64,000 nucleotides of DNA from Macrosoma leucophasiata (lineage: Eukaryota; Arthropoda; Insecta; Lepidoptera; Hedylidae), in contig JAWQUS010000003.1 of assembly GCA_036365455.1 (NCBI GenBank), positions 82,001 to 146,000 of the forward strand, in the 5' to 3' direction. Below the pieces are notes generated by a model. The model was not told the DNA's origin, searched no databases, and saw only the letters and a program-made list of their open reading frames with translations. Positions 32,801 to 46,000 of this stretch are shown here, one piece after another. Position 1 is the stretch's first letter, and every line of letters starts with the position of its first letter. The translations under genes were made by a program, and so were the position numbers.

Positions 32801-35220
32801 CTATCTCTAAACTATAATCTGCCGCATCGCTTACCCAGTTGCTTTGTTTATTTTAGAGGTGACATCGACTTTCGTTCGAAAATCGAAAGTTGTCAGTGAA
32901 GTTCAGACCGGAGCTGCAGAAAGATGATACTCACAACTCAGACACAACAATGATACCTTTTAGAGAGACGAGACGTATGTAATATAATCTGTTTAGTTTA
33001 TAAACTGAAAATGGATAACCATCATTTAAAAAACCCAGGTTTTTCATTAGGAGATTCTCCAAGAACTCCTTCGGCTCGTATGGATGCGGCTGTAGTCTAT
33101 TTCCATGGGTAATTGGCGAGCGCAAAAAACTCTCAGTTTAAATAAGGAACTTCTAAACGAAGCTCATTCTGAGCAGATAGAAGGAGCCTATAGGGTAACG
33201 TCGGGTCGCCACCTAACAAACTGCAACTGTTATTACCACAAATCTCATACAAAAGGACAGAGGCGACTGTGTCAAACCTTGGTTGGCAGCCTTACTCAAA
33301 CTCACCACAATACTCATATTTTTAAAGGAAATTACTTGAATTATTTCCATATTGCTATCTAATGTTCCATTCTTCTCTCTATATAGGTAATTTATCACGA
33401 TTTTCGTTAGGCTCTAAAATCTCAGAGGCATAGAATTTGCTTGTCAAATTACAAATTATAAAATTAAAGCGAATAGCAACTGATACGTTGATTAATATGT
33501 CAAATTAAACAAAAATAAAATAATGGCAAATAAAAATAGGTATCAACAGAATATTCCATACCCTCTTTTACAAACGGAAAGATAAGACTAAATAAAAGAA
33601 TAGAAGAATTGTCACCATACGTGATATAATTATCTGCATTCATATTACGCATGATTACCTAATACAAAATCTGCTAAATCTGCCCATCAGCGGGCTATTA
33701 CCTTGCCGCCTTGGAAAATGGTCTGATACGTAAAGATTCTACCTATTTTGCAGTAGGTCCTATATTATATATCTGTACTTGTACTTAGACTTGTCTCGTT
33801 TATAACGTAAGTGCAGAATCTTCATTGGACCGCTGCGTATTATGTCCACGGGTGCTTATCGTCATGATTGCATTTATCGTCATGATTGCTTGCTACTTTA
33901 GCATCTTTAAAGAGCTCATGAAGTCAGAGGTATACTTTTTGTCTGCCTCCAAGTTTATCATCACCTCGCTTATGAGATGCCTCCAGCGGCGGTTGCTTCG
34001 AATTCGATAATCTCAGCCGCATTGAATCCGTTCCTCTTTCTTATACATCAACATGTCATTAAATATTTATCCATCTCTTTATTAATCCAATGTTAATAGA
34101 TATCCTATTAAGTTCTCCAGTATGTAAAGTAGGGTCAAATGACCGAAATGTTATAGATACTGAATGTTGCTTTTTGTAAAATATTCGATGTTGAGATCGA
34201 CGTGTATTATGGATGTGATGAAACGTGTGAACTGCATTAGCTCAAACCACTCGTCGCGGCGCGAGCGCGAGCGCGATCGCACGCGAACCCTCGCCGCGAA
34301 CGTATCATGTGCTTGTTTCTTTTGTGTAGTGAAGCCCACGAGCGGGACCGAGCGGTCGCGAGCGCTCGGAGCGACTCTGTTGTTATTGTATATACTTAAA
34401 TATTTCTATCGGTGTAAATGTATATGATGGTCGTTAGGTTACACACTGACGACTCGAGGTGCGTGTCCAAAGACGGAGTATTCACCGATCATTCGAATTT
34501 CAGCACCCACGGAACCCGCGGTCGCGCGGAACAAGGCACTCGATGGGAAGCCCGTGATCTCCTTTTCTGAACTCGCACCTTGTCAGAGTAGGGATTGCCT
34601 CCATACAGACTGCGGATGATACACCATTATGGCCTATTTATAAATTCCGAGCTTTATATTAGTCGTATGGCGGCCGGCCCTACTCGGTTAAAGCTCGACA
34701 AAGATGTAACTATAGATATCTAATTACACTCGTTTATTAATTAAGGTCCTATTATAATATAATATACACATAGTAATTTCGACTGTTTGTCGTCGTCGAC
34801 ATCCAGTCGATTATTCACTGTTACTGCTACTTCGATGTCATGAAATAAAGGAGATGAAAGTAACTTATGGTGTATGTAATGTATGTATGTACAAGTTATT
34901 TACTTACGGTGTCATATCATGGTGTGATGATTAGATGTATGCATGTAGCGGAGCCGGCGATACGTGTCGAGCTTGCTCCAGGGTCTAGATATCTAGTATC
35001 TAGATGAAGTCCGTAGTCACCGAGATCTCTACGAACGACCTTTTAGGTGACGGGCAAAAAGACACGTATCGCCGCGCACACTTATTTTTTGTTGACAATG
35101 CAGTAGATATTTATGGATCATAGCTCTATTTAATATATTTGTTGTACTGTAATGAATATAGGGAGATGAAGGCGAGGTTAGGCGCCGGCCGCGTCCGCCA
35201 CACACCGCACCTCCGCGCCG
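32800..35220. other. Intergenic region between the MFSD6-like and tetraspanin-like genes, left part
   Basis: AT-rich DNA without a supported gene. 34245-34380 is a GC-rich patch of GCGAGCGC-type words on both sides of an AT spacer; 34470-34700 is moderately GC-rich and unassigned. Short open frames here show no recognisable features. Confidence 0.35.
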
Positions 35221-35230
35221 GCACATATCC

Positions 35231-35318
35231 CCATACCCTCACACCCTCACACCCTCACACCCTCACACCCTCACACCCTCACACCCTCACACCCTCACAC
35301 CCTCACACCCTCACACCG
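35231..35318. repeat. (ACACCCTC)n minisatellite
   Basis: About ten near-perfect copies of the 8-bp unit ACACCCTC after CCCCATACCCTC. No gene context. Confidence 0.92.
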
Positions 35319-35319
35319 G

Positions 35320-37084
35320 CTCACGTCACACGACACGAACTAAACACAACATTCTATCGCTTCGCGAATTATGAAAAAAAAACTTTTGGTTATACTCGAG
35401 GGAAGTTGTTCGAGTGATTGAACAAGTTTGAGACCAGAGCAGGGTACGTATGCGTGTGTATCTCCTCTATGCGACTATGCATCTATACGAGTAGGTATGC
35501 CTTTTACGAGACAGACAAATACCTCTCCCTAAAACGCCATCGCTATGAAGCAAATATACATATAACAACTTTGATGATTATTCAGGCGGGTAGGTACATC
35601 TGCCAGTAGTACTACATCTGTCAGTAATCTGCAAGTTATTTAACTTTTTATTTGCCTTTGTGGAGTCATTCTATCTTCAATCTATACACAGAGCGCCACA
35701 AAATATTATGGTGCGCTGTGTTTAGATTTTATATCTTCTATTTTGTTAAATTGTTATTGATAATGTAAGATGTGGTGCTGGTGCCGCGTAGAAGCTTATT
35801 AAAACATCCCTCAGGACTACCTCGGATTCATTTCATACTAGGTTAAATCTGCAACAAGTGCGTGGTAAGGTGGATGCAGGAGACAGGTGACCGAGGACTG
35901 GTGCGGTGTGTGGTCTAGTGGACTAGTGGACTGGGGGTCGCGCGGCTGGCGCAGCACAGTTATATATTTTTGCACATCGAGAGGCCGCGCTCTCGACTAC
36001 TTTCGATTTCAAATATATAACAATAAATGTTGAACAATTTCGCTGTATGTTTCATTTAAACGAAATAAATTAACCCTATACTTTTTGATCAGAAGCATTT
36101 AACCAAATATTTTTTTATGAGACGTTCATTAGGATGATGTGTTTACAACTCGGAACCAAAATATATTTCGTAAAGAGAACTTCAATATGTACTGTGAGGA
36201 GCAAGAATGCCAGTCGTTAGTAAAGTGTACTGATATTAAACTAGGTATAGACCTACTGTCTAATATAATATTTTAAAGCAAGCTTACGCTTAAGAGATCC
36301 TAATAAAGGTGAGTTGTTTAGAATCTGCAGAACAAACAAAGAGTTAATTTTTTGACACGATCGTAGCTACAACGTTACATACCTACGATTACATACCTAG
36401 GTAGGCAATTTAATATCTATATAATCTTCCCCAACAACATATTAATTAAACGAAGAAATAGATGATTAGGTATTGTTATTTATTAGAAGTTAATTGAATA
36501 AACTTCACAATCGCTTAATGAACGAGCAACCTATAATGAGTCCAAAAATCCGAGATTATTACCTTATCTCGTGCAAATACAGTGTGAGCAAAGGCACTGA
36601 GCATTAGGTGGCGAGTGGCAGCTGATGCGTAAGCGACGTTTGATAGCCGCTATCGACGATAAGATACGACACGACACCGCATGTTCCCGCGCCGACAACC
36701 CACAGTCCACAACACATCTGAATCTGTACTCGACCGCTCCACGAAGACGCCCTTGCCACTTGACGCGCGCTCCGGGACTGTATGTAGGGTTTTGAACCAG
36801 TGTGTCTTTCCAAAAACATTTTATGAAAATACGTTTGTTTATGAAAATATCATCGCGTGTTTATAATTTCACCGACAAACGGAACAATGGACAAATTCAC
36901 GACATAGGTCACAGGAATACGATAGTCTAATTAGTCTATAATCATTGAAGTGAACTTATCAGTGTTGTGTCTGTAGTGATACGGATGTGTGTAAGAAATG
37001 TAGAAGGAAGAAAACGTGTGGAGCTGAAGTCAGAGGGCAGGAAGCAGGAAGGGCAGAAAGGGCAGGAGGGGACGGTAACGTAAC
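35320..37084. other. Upstream region and 5' UTR of the plus-strand tetraspanin-like gene
   Basis: No gene recognised. A GC-richer patch at 36600-36790 and a purine-rich stretch (GGAAGCAGGAAGGGCAG) at 37040-37072 precede the start codon; the promoter is likely somewhere here but cannot be pinpointed. Confidence 0.35.
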
Positions 37085-40000
37085 ATGGTGTGGTGCACGC
37101 GGTTAGCGCCCGCGCTCTTGCTGCATGTCAACATATTACTTGTTGTAAGTGTTTGTGCATAATATATAAGCTGGTGCTGGTGTAGTCTTCATGGTTAAGC
37201 TAAGAATGCCTTATTAATTAAATTACAACACAGAAAGAGGGTTATACCCAACAAATTTGTAGATTCATAGAAGTACTTGCCTCAATAGAATCCATTAGCG
37301 AGCGCACTCATTACTGATTTGACCGCTTTTGTGCAGAGTGCTAATTAAATATTAAAGTAGGTACATACACCGTTCCCCGAGTTCAATAAGTAAAAGTAAA
37401 ACCTAAGTAATCGATAATAGGAATAAAAATCTTGAAGTTACAATATTATAAAAAAAACAATTTCTTCCTTCCAAAAACTAGATACTAAAAGAAAAATAAA
37501 AATTTATTCGTCAAAATCAAAGGATGCAGTCACTACTGAAAAAACTACCGCTACCAATGAAACTCAGTAGGAGCTCTTTTAAATGTTTAATTTATGTCTA
37601 ATACAGATAGTAATTCGAATCTAATAATGTAAACGTCCATAGCATATTATTATTATTATATTTTTGAATCAATACAAATCAACAAAGAGGATAGTTTCCA
37701 CGAAGAATGCCACGTTTGAATGCTAACACTATTGTTTATCACTGCGATTGAATCAAATGGCTTATTGATAGTCTATCAGTATATTTCCCTATGTTTTGCG
37801 ATCAATTTCCTTCTTAATTTCACGGAAAGCGAGTAAGTCAGCGGCAGGCAGCGAGTGCATTTCTCGAATATCGCCCGATATCAGATAACAGCTGAACTGA
37901 GTCACAAATTCATAACGCACTTATATACGATATTATAACGTACAATACAATCGTGTTTCGTGTTTCGTGTGGTATCTCTGTGTTAGATCCATTTAGCCTT
38001 GGTTGGTTTATGATATCAGTTATAGATGTCATTAACTAGGCCCTCCACTAGATACCTATACCCAATATACCTATCTATCAAAATTTAATAAAAATGAAAG
38101 AATTTCTATGAAAGAAGTCCACACTGTGAGCAAATTGAGTACAAAAATAAATTGATTCTTACCTTGTCATCGTAACTTCATCACATATATAATTATTCGA
38201 TTTGTATCTTTCTTTTTTTTATGTAATGAAGCTGGCAAACAAGCATGCAGTTCACATTGATGTTAAGTAATGACTGCAGCTTATGGACACCCACTTAAAG
38301 ACCAGATGTCAAAATGGTGAGATGTCAAGATGCGTTGCCACCCCTTAGACCTTAGTTGTTATGTCTCCATGTTAGTTATGTATTACAGGGCCATCTAACC
38401 GGAACACGATAGTGCTGAACGCTACCATTTGGCGGCAGATAGATTAGGTAATGCGGTGGTGCCACCCCCCACCCCCCACCCTCCAGCTCCTACACTGGAA
38501 CTCTACCACCAGTGGGTCTGTAAAAGACTTACTGGTGGAAGAGTCCAGTGAGTGTGTAAAAGACTCTATTTATGTAATAATCTGGCCGGGCATTTTCTCG
38601 ACAGATTGGTAAAATTTGCATTAAAATCCGTTCAGCCATTTTCGCGTGATACGTGCGCATCAGACTTTCGATCATCTTAAAGGGACTGCTAACAGACTTA
38701 AAGATAACCAACATATGGCGCTCATCACCATTTACCATAATCTCCATACAATTTACGGTCTTAGCACGATATTTATAATTTATATCTCGCTATGTAAATT
38801 ATTAGTATATAATATCGAACTCCTCACTCCTATAGTCACTTCAATTATGAACATGGGTTTCCATTGCTTCCAATTCCTTTCCTAGTGGAAGGATGCTTAC
38901 ATCATACCTTCGCCGAACAAAACGTCTCTTGTTCGGATTTCCGCCCTATCTCTATCCTGCCACTTTTATCCAAGCTTCTAAAGCGACTTATTCACAAGCA
39001 ATTAAATTCCTTTCTTACTAAGCATGCAATCCTGAATTCTTTTCAATCTGGTTTCTGTTCTGGTCATAGTACGGCTACTGCCTTGGCAAAAATCACGGAC
39101 GATATCCGGTGTGGGATGGACAGGCAACAATTCACTTTGTTAGCGTTGTTAGACTTCAGCAATGCTTATAACTGTGTAGATTTTGATATATTGTTAGCTG
39201 TCCTCCGTTCTCATAACATATCTTCGAATACAATTGACTGATTTCGCAGTAACTTGTGTGGGCGCCGGCAACGATTACATACTGGTGAACGCTTCTCCAC
39301 TTGGTGCACAACTTATGCCGGTGTCCCACAAGGTGGCGTGTTGTCTCCTTTGCTCTTCGCTATTTTCATTAACTCTATAGTTCACCGTATATCTTCTCTC
39401 TACCACTTTTATGCAGACGACTTGCATATTTATAAAATTTATATACAAACTTCTCTCGATGATCTTCCAACAGCATTTGTCAATTGTAATGAAGACCTCT
39501 TAAGTAATATATTTTGGAGTGGAGTAATTTATTTGAACTCAAAATTAATCCGTCTAAAACACAGTTAATATTATTCGGTAGCTCTAGGCATAATACAAGT
39601 ACATAAGATTGACTGGAAGATATTACCTGATATAGTATTTGATGGCCACATTATCCCTTTTGTGGATACAGTAAGGAATTTGGGAATCACAATGGATAGA
39701 TCATGGGCTCCGCAGATTAGCCAGGTGAGCAGAAAGATGTTTGCCGCGGTCTACTCATTAAGAAGGTTGCATAATTTTTTCCCCGTTTCCGCGAAAATTG
39801 AGCTTGTACATTCATTACTTTTTCCCATCCTTGACTATGCCGATATCTGCTATTTGAATCTAACACAGGAGAAATTACATTAATTAGAGCGTCTTCAAAA
39901 TTTATGAATTCGGTTCATTTTTGGTCTACGCTAGTAAGATCAATCCATCTTCACCCGAATACTCACGTTTTGTCTCTTCTTTTCAATATACTATTCAATC

Positions 40001-43000
40001 CACAAACTCCTTTTTTGACGACCCGGTTAGTCCAGCGGTGTGAAACAACCGTTTGATTCGAAGGGTCGCGGGTTCGATCCCCGCACCGGGACAAATATTT
40101 GTATGGCCTACAGATATTTGTTTCGGGTCTGGGTGCGTGTGTGTATGTGTTGTGTGTGTACAACGGCACCCACGACACAGGTTATACCTAGTGTGGGGCT
40201 GTGAGTGTAAGCGTATTTTTTTATTCCTATTTATCTCAAAGAACGCTTAGAATTCTTACATCTTTCCAATACCATGTTTCTCCGTTGTTTCGTTTTACTT
40301 AAAATTAAAAACTCCATCTCATTCTTCAAATTTTTTAGCTAATTCTTTTACTGTGTCAGCGGTGCTTCTATGGAATGCACTATCTTTATCTGTGAGGATA
40401 GCTCAGACTGTCCAAACTTTTAAGAAACAAGTGTCATAATAAAAACTCCAGAGACTTTTCTCAACACTTTTACTTCGACTTGTTTCTTTTTCAATGGTAC
40501 AGCAATCAATGATTTACAAAAATGGTTCCCTCCACTCGTGAACTCTTCTGAGGTACAGAATTATGACACAAGTAAAGGGTTACTATCTATTACTTTAGAT
40601 TTCTTTTTCATGTACCTATTTTTGTGTTGTTGTGCTTTCTTATAAATGTATTTTACTTCTTAGTTTTTAGTAATTGTACGCCCCTATGCTATGTAATAAA
40701 TTTATCTCTCATTGTCCTCAAATTCTGGTTGCCGGAAGAAATTGTTGTGTAGCAATAAGGCCGCCATTTGCTTATTTCTTTAATATTATGTAATTGTTAA
40801 CTCCTTTGGTGTGCAATAAAGAGTATTATTATTATATATTCTCCAGCTCTATTCCACGTTGACTATCTTATATATCATGTCAAGCCAAATATCGTGCTTG
40901 ATTCTTTTGGATACGCATAATATGATCACACGCTAGCTACAGTTTTAATGAGTGTCGTAACCGGTGGATGTGCGGTCGGTGTGTGCAGTTGTTCAGCGGC
41001 GCGGGGCTAGCGACGGGCGCGCGGCTCAAGTGGGACCCAAGCACGTACGTGCCGCTGCGCGAGCTGTTCCCGCTCGAGTACCGCGTGGCGGCCGTGGCGC
41101 TGCCCGCCGCCGCCGCGCTCGTCCTGCTGCTGGCGCACCTGCTGCTGCTCGCCCTCCGCGCCCGCCGCCCCGCCGTGCGCCGCCTGCTTCTCATTGTGGT
41201 CAGCATCCTGATGCAAGCTTTACGCGAACTTAATACTGAGCACTTAGTGCTTGTCGCTTAGTTACTATCAGCTTAGTGACAAGTGAAAAGTGTCGTCTAT
41301 AACGCATTGTAATAGGAGAAGGTATTGGTGACACGATATCCAACCGAAATCTACCGCCACCAGCACCGCCGCCGTCCAGCATTATACAAACACGCTCTTT
41401 TTTCTCACGCACGTTTTTCTTTTTCTTCATTTATTATCATTGAAGGAATTGAAAAATTTTATGATTATTATGTTTTAACCAAATAGTTTAAATTTTAATT
41501 TTTAATTTACTATTAATATATGATTTTCTTTACTATATGTAATGGTTATTCGCTCTAGGTAGTTTATGATTTATTGACGTTTTGAAAGTATCTGTAAAGA
41601 TCTATTCGAAATAAAAATATTTTCTATTTCTATTTCTATTTCTTGCCGTTGCAACTTGTCACTAAGCTCTTGTCGAGCCGTTTACACGATCTACAAGCGA
41701 CAAGTGTTGTGATGGGAGTAGCTGCATATCGCTTAGTAAGAAGGTTCGCTTTCAACTCACTTGCACTGTGCACCTGTAGCTAAGCCCTTGTCGAGCTGTT
41801 CACACGGATAGTGTTAGTATTCATCATATCAGCCATAGGACGTCCACTGCTGAACATAGGCCTCCCCCAATGACCTCCATGCCGACCGATCGGATGCATC
41901 CAGCGGGTACCTGCAGCCTTGATTAGGTCGTCGGTCCATATTGCAGGTGGACGTCCTACGCTGCGGTTGCCGATACGTAGTCTCCACTCGAGAACCTTTC
42001 TGCCCCAGCGGCTATCGGTTCTCCGAGCTATGTGCCCTGCATATTGCCACTTGAGCTTGGAGATCTGCTTGGCTATGTCAGCGACTTTCGTTCGCCTACG
42101 GATCTTCTCATTTCTGATTCGATCCAGTAGGGAATCGCCGATCATAGCCCTTTTCATTGACCGCTGAGTGACTTGGAGCATTCCTACGAGACCCATAGTG
42201 AGTGACCACGTCTCGGCACCGCAGGTCAAACTAGACTTTCGTCTTCATAATCATAATCATAATCATAAGTAAGTTAGTATTAGTGACAAGTAATAAGCAA
42301 CAAGTAACTAATCCCGTATAAACTCGGCACACCGCTCGTGCCGATCTGTCCCGCTGGAGTGCCGCGATCTAACATTCTCATAAATAGGTTACATTACTGC
42401 GATCGCGAATCCCCCTGCCATGCGTAGCGATTATGGAATTTTCTCCCCTATTGGGGAAGGCTTTGTCCAGCAGTGGACGTCACTCGGCTGGAGTGATGAT
42501 GATGATATTGCAGATGAAGGCGAAGACCATTGTAAAGTTGTAACGCGAAATTTTGGGATTAGAAATCATTTAGAACCGCAATATGCCAGGGCGCGTTTGG
42601 CGTATGGACGTGGTTGTGGGGGCTCGCGTGGCTCGGCTCGCCGCTGGGACGGGAGCAGCAGAAAGCGCTAGAGCCTCATGTGATGTGTGCATGTGCACAG
42701 TACGCGGCGGGCACGGGGCTGCTGGCGGTGGCGGAGGGCGCGCTGGGCGTGTGGGTGTGGGCGCGGGTGCGCGCGTGGCTGGCCTCGCCGGCGGCGCGGG
42801 AGCTGCAGCACGCGCTGGAGCTGCGGGAACACGTGCAACCGCTGCTGCAGCACCTCGCTCACTACCACCCACTGCCGCTAAAGGTTAAGGATCTTATTAA
42901 GGTTAGCTGATCTCGTTTTGCACTTAAAATGACTGTTTGATGAACATTAATGTTTTGGTATAAATTAAAAGTAGCTAAAACATTCATGTTACGTCTCTTG

Positions 43001-46000
43001 AAATCTACGACTTATGTATGTTAGTACCTAGTATGTAGACATTACAGATTTTAAGAAAGTTCGTTTAAAGTGCGTCTTGAAGTTAAACGTAGATATACCT
43101 ACTTATAAAAATATTAGTTGTCGATCACAAAATGAGAAACTCATCAGAGTGCAGTTAGGGCCAAAATAATTTATCATTTACGGCTGAAAATCCCATCCGG
43201 GGTACCTCAGAGATGCCACTGAGACCCTTACATTTTATAAACCCTTTTGATAACTAGCTGTATTGGAAATTACTTAGAAAGGACCTAGTAATATAATGTG
43301 GGCTTACCGCACTATACTTACCTTGATATAAATTCACTATGAAAATTCACAATACAAATATATAATAGGGGGAGGGGAGGGAGGCAACAAACCCCCTTAT
43401 ACCTCCCCCCTCCCGTCGAAACCCCAGATTTTAGGAGATATGCTATAGCACTGTTTCCATTAAAAATACTCAATTTTGAAGTAAGAGGGGGGCTATAGGG
43501 CATGATAAAAGGTGTGAAGGAGGGTGTACCCTTCCCTCCCCAACACTCATCTACAAAAAACGCAGTTTTTATAGAAAAAAAATATTGTCGCTTGTATTTC
43601 TTAAACAACAGTTTGGTTCTGGCGCTTGGCCGGCCGCTGCCGCGGCACGCTCGCTTCGCTCGCTCGGCTCGCGCGCTCTTTTTACATATACAACCTAACC
43701 TAACCAACTCTTCATGGGAAACATGGGTAGGAGACGCCATGGTAGTCACTCGTTGGAAATCTTACAGGAGTACGTGAAAACGATCTCAACTGCTAGGGCA
43801 ACAAACGCTGACTCACAGCGCTGACTGACAATTGACTTGACACAGCTGTCACTGCATGTAGAACAAACAAAATGGCGTCCGTTGCGTTCCGTTCCGAACA
43901 AAGTAAAAACGGATTTGTATATTTTATGTGTAAAAAAGTAAAAATATACTGAATAATATGTACTACAGAAGTTATTATTTACACAAAACATAATGAATAT
44001 TTATAATAGAACAATATTAATTATCGAAATCTAAAAATACGTAAATAAGTAACATGGTATGAAATAGAACTAAACGCCGTTGACGAGTAATGAAACGTTT
44101 TATGTCAATACTGCCACCAGACATGACATATAATGGCGATCTAGTCGATTTGTATGGAAATTTTGAAAAAATATATTTTAAGAACTGTGCATTTTCGAAA
44201 AGTAAAACTTCACAAAACGCCTTATATTTACGAGTACTATCTTCAAAAAAAAATGAACTTCCTAATCGCTGTCAATCGTCGGAACGTTTAGCCAAAATAT
44301 CATCAGTCATAATGTTAAGGATCGTTAGTCGACATATAACATGTAGCTGCTTGCAAAAATGGAAGACACATTTAGCCGCTTTTTAATATAAGCAAACGAT
44401 GATGGCAGGAAGCGGAGTCGGACGCGCCGCGCAACATGCACGTGGGGATAGCGGTGGGCGCGGTGCTGGGCGTGCTCCAGGCGCTCGGCGTGCTGCTGGC
44501 GCTGCTGAGCGCGCGCGCGCCCCCCCGCACCCGCGCCCCCCGCGCCACCCGCGCCACCTATACCGCCAGCGCCCCCCACAGCTTCAGCACCGCCTACACG
44601 CCCGTCAGGTTGGTGTTAAAACCTAAAAACTAGAAAGATAAGAAGTACCTACTTCTTCTGACCTACCGTCAGATATGGAGAGGCACTTGAAAAGTGCGTC
44701 TCCATGAGCAAAATGTTATAAGCCACAGTGACGCAGTCGTATTAAAAACTACGACATGAATTTAGCGGATGAAGGTAAATAAAGTAACTGAAAAAGAGTG
44801 CTGAGTTCAAAAATTCAAATATTTTCATGTAATCAACTATGCAAGTGTTTATTTCTCTATATTACTAGAAAATGCGGGTGGCGCTCTCTTAAAAAAATAT
44901 CCTATGCTAGCGCAGCGCCACCCTCATTTTCATTGTTTCGATCATAGATAGAGCAACACGAGCCACCGGCTGCGGCGGCGGACGGGAGGGGAGTAGCCAT
45001 AGCGTTTATTACCGATTAATACCGATGCAAAATAGTCATTTTTTGCGGGGGAAACTACGTGTGACACACACACAATCCTTTATTTCTACGAAACTCACAC
45101 CTTGACTTTAACAAAATACCTACAATTTCACGCAAACATTTAAATATCTGGGCGACAGGCGTAGGTACACTTGTACTTGTACTTTGACAGAGGGGAAAGC
45201 CTACATATGGCTATTCCCCTCCCGTGTTGCTCTATGGTTTCGATGGCCACTTTTCCATAGACAGAGACGGCACTCATTACACCCCATACCAAAATATTTA
45301 AAGGAATATTATTTTTATTATGTCGACAATACGCACGGCCACAAACCGTTTCCCACCAACTGCAACGATCGATCAGCTGATCCCTTCTGCCCGCTCGCTA
45401 GTGACTAGTGACAGGACTTCCCAACCTGGGGGGCACGCCCCCCTGGGGGGGCGTAGAGACATGTCAAGGGGGGCGCGGCGTAATATGTACATGTAATAAA
45501 TTAAAAATCCAAAAAAAATAAATTAAGGATTAGGTAAATTTAACTGCTACTAATTGCCGTTCAATCGCTGCTATACAAGTTTCTATAAATCACAAGACAA
45601 CATGTGTCACGCTCCCCGCCCTACCTTCCCGCTTGCATCCATCTGTCATGTCACACAATTGTGTGCCTTATCTATTATTAGTAGGTACTGAAATCGGTTC
45701 TGTTTATAGTTCGTTCGCATAAAAATCCAAGATCCTCTGGCTTAATGCATGGTAAGCCAGTAGGTACAGATATTTTTTTAGAAAAATAGTTACAGGATTA
45801 AATTCATCTAAAAAAGACGAAAATATAATTTAAAACAAAAGGAAAAAAAATAATTACGGGTGATTTGAGGTCGGGAAGTGGGAGGATTTGGGCTTTTTAG
45901 GTTTAAAACGGGTTTATTACGATTTCAGGAAAAACTACAAGTTCTATTAAAAACCTTTAATGGAAAAGTTCTAGGCATAAAAAGGACTATGTAAAACTTT

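Noticed and set aside
35231..35318. CRISPR-like or telomere-like array
   Set aside because: Eight-base unit without spacers, and the unit is not the insect TTAGG telomere repeat; an ordinary minisatellite.
42884..44408. Hidden exon with a tetraspanin CCG loop
   Set aside because: Looked for an in-phase GC-rich exon with CCG/Cys codons between helices 3 and 4; none seen, and flanking exon phases already fit each other and the paralogue.
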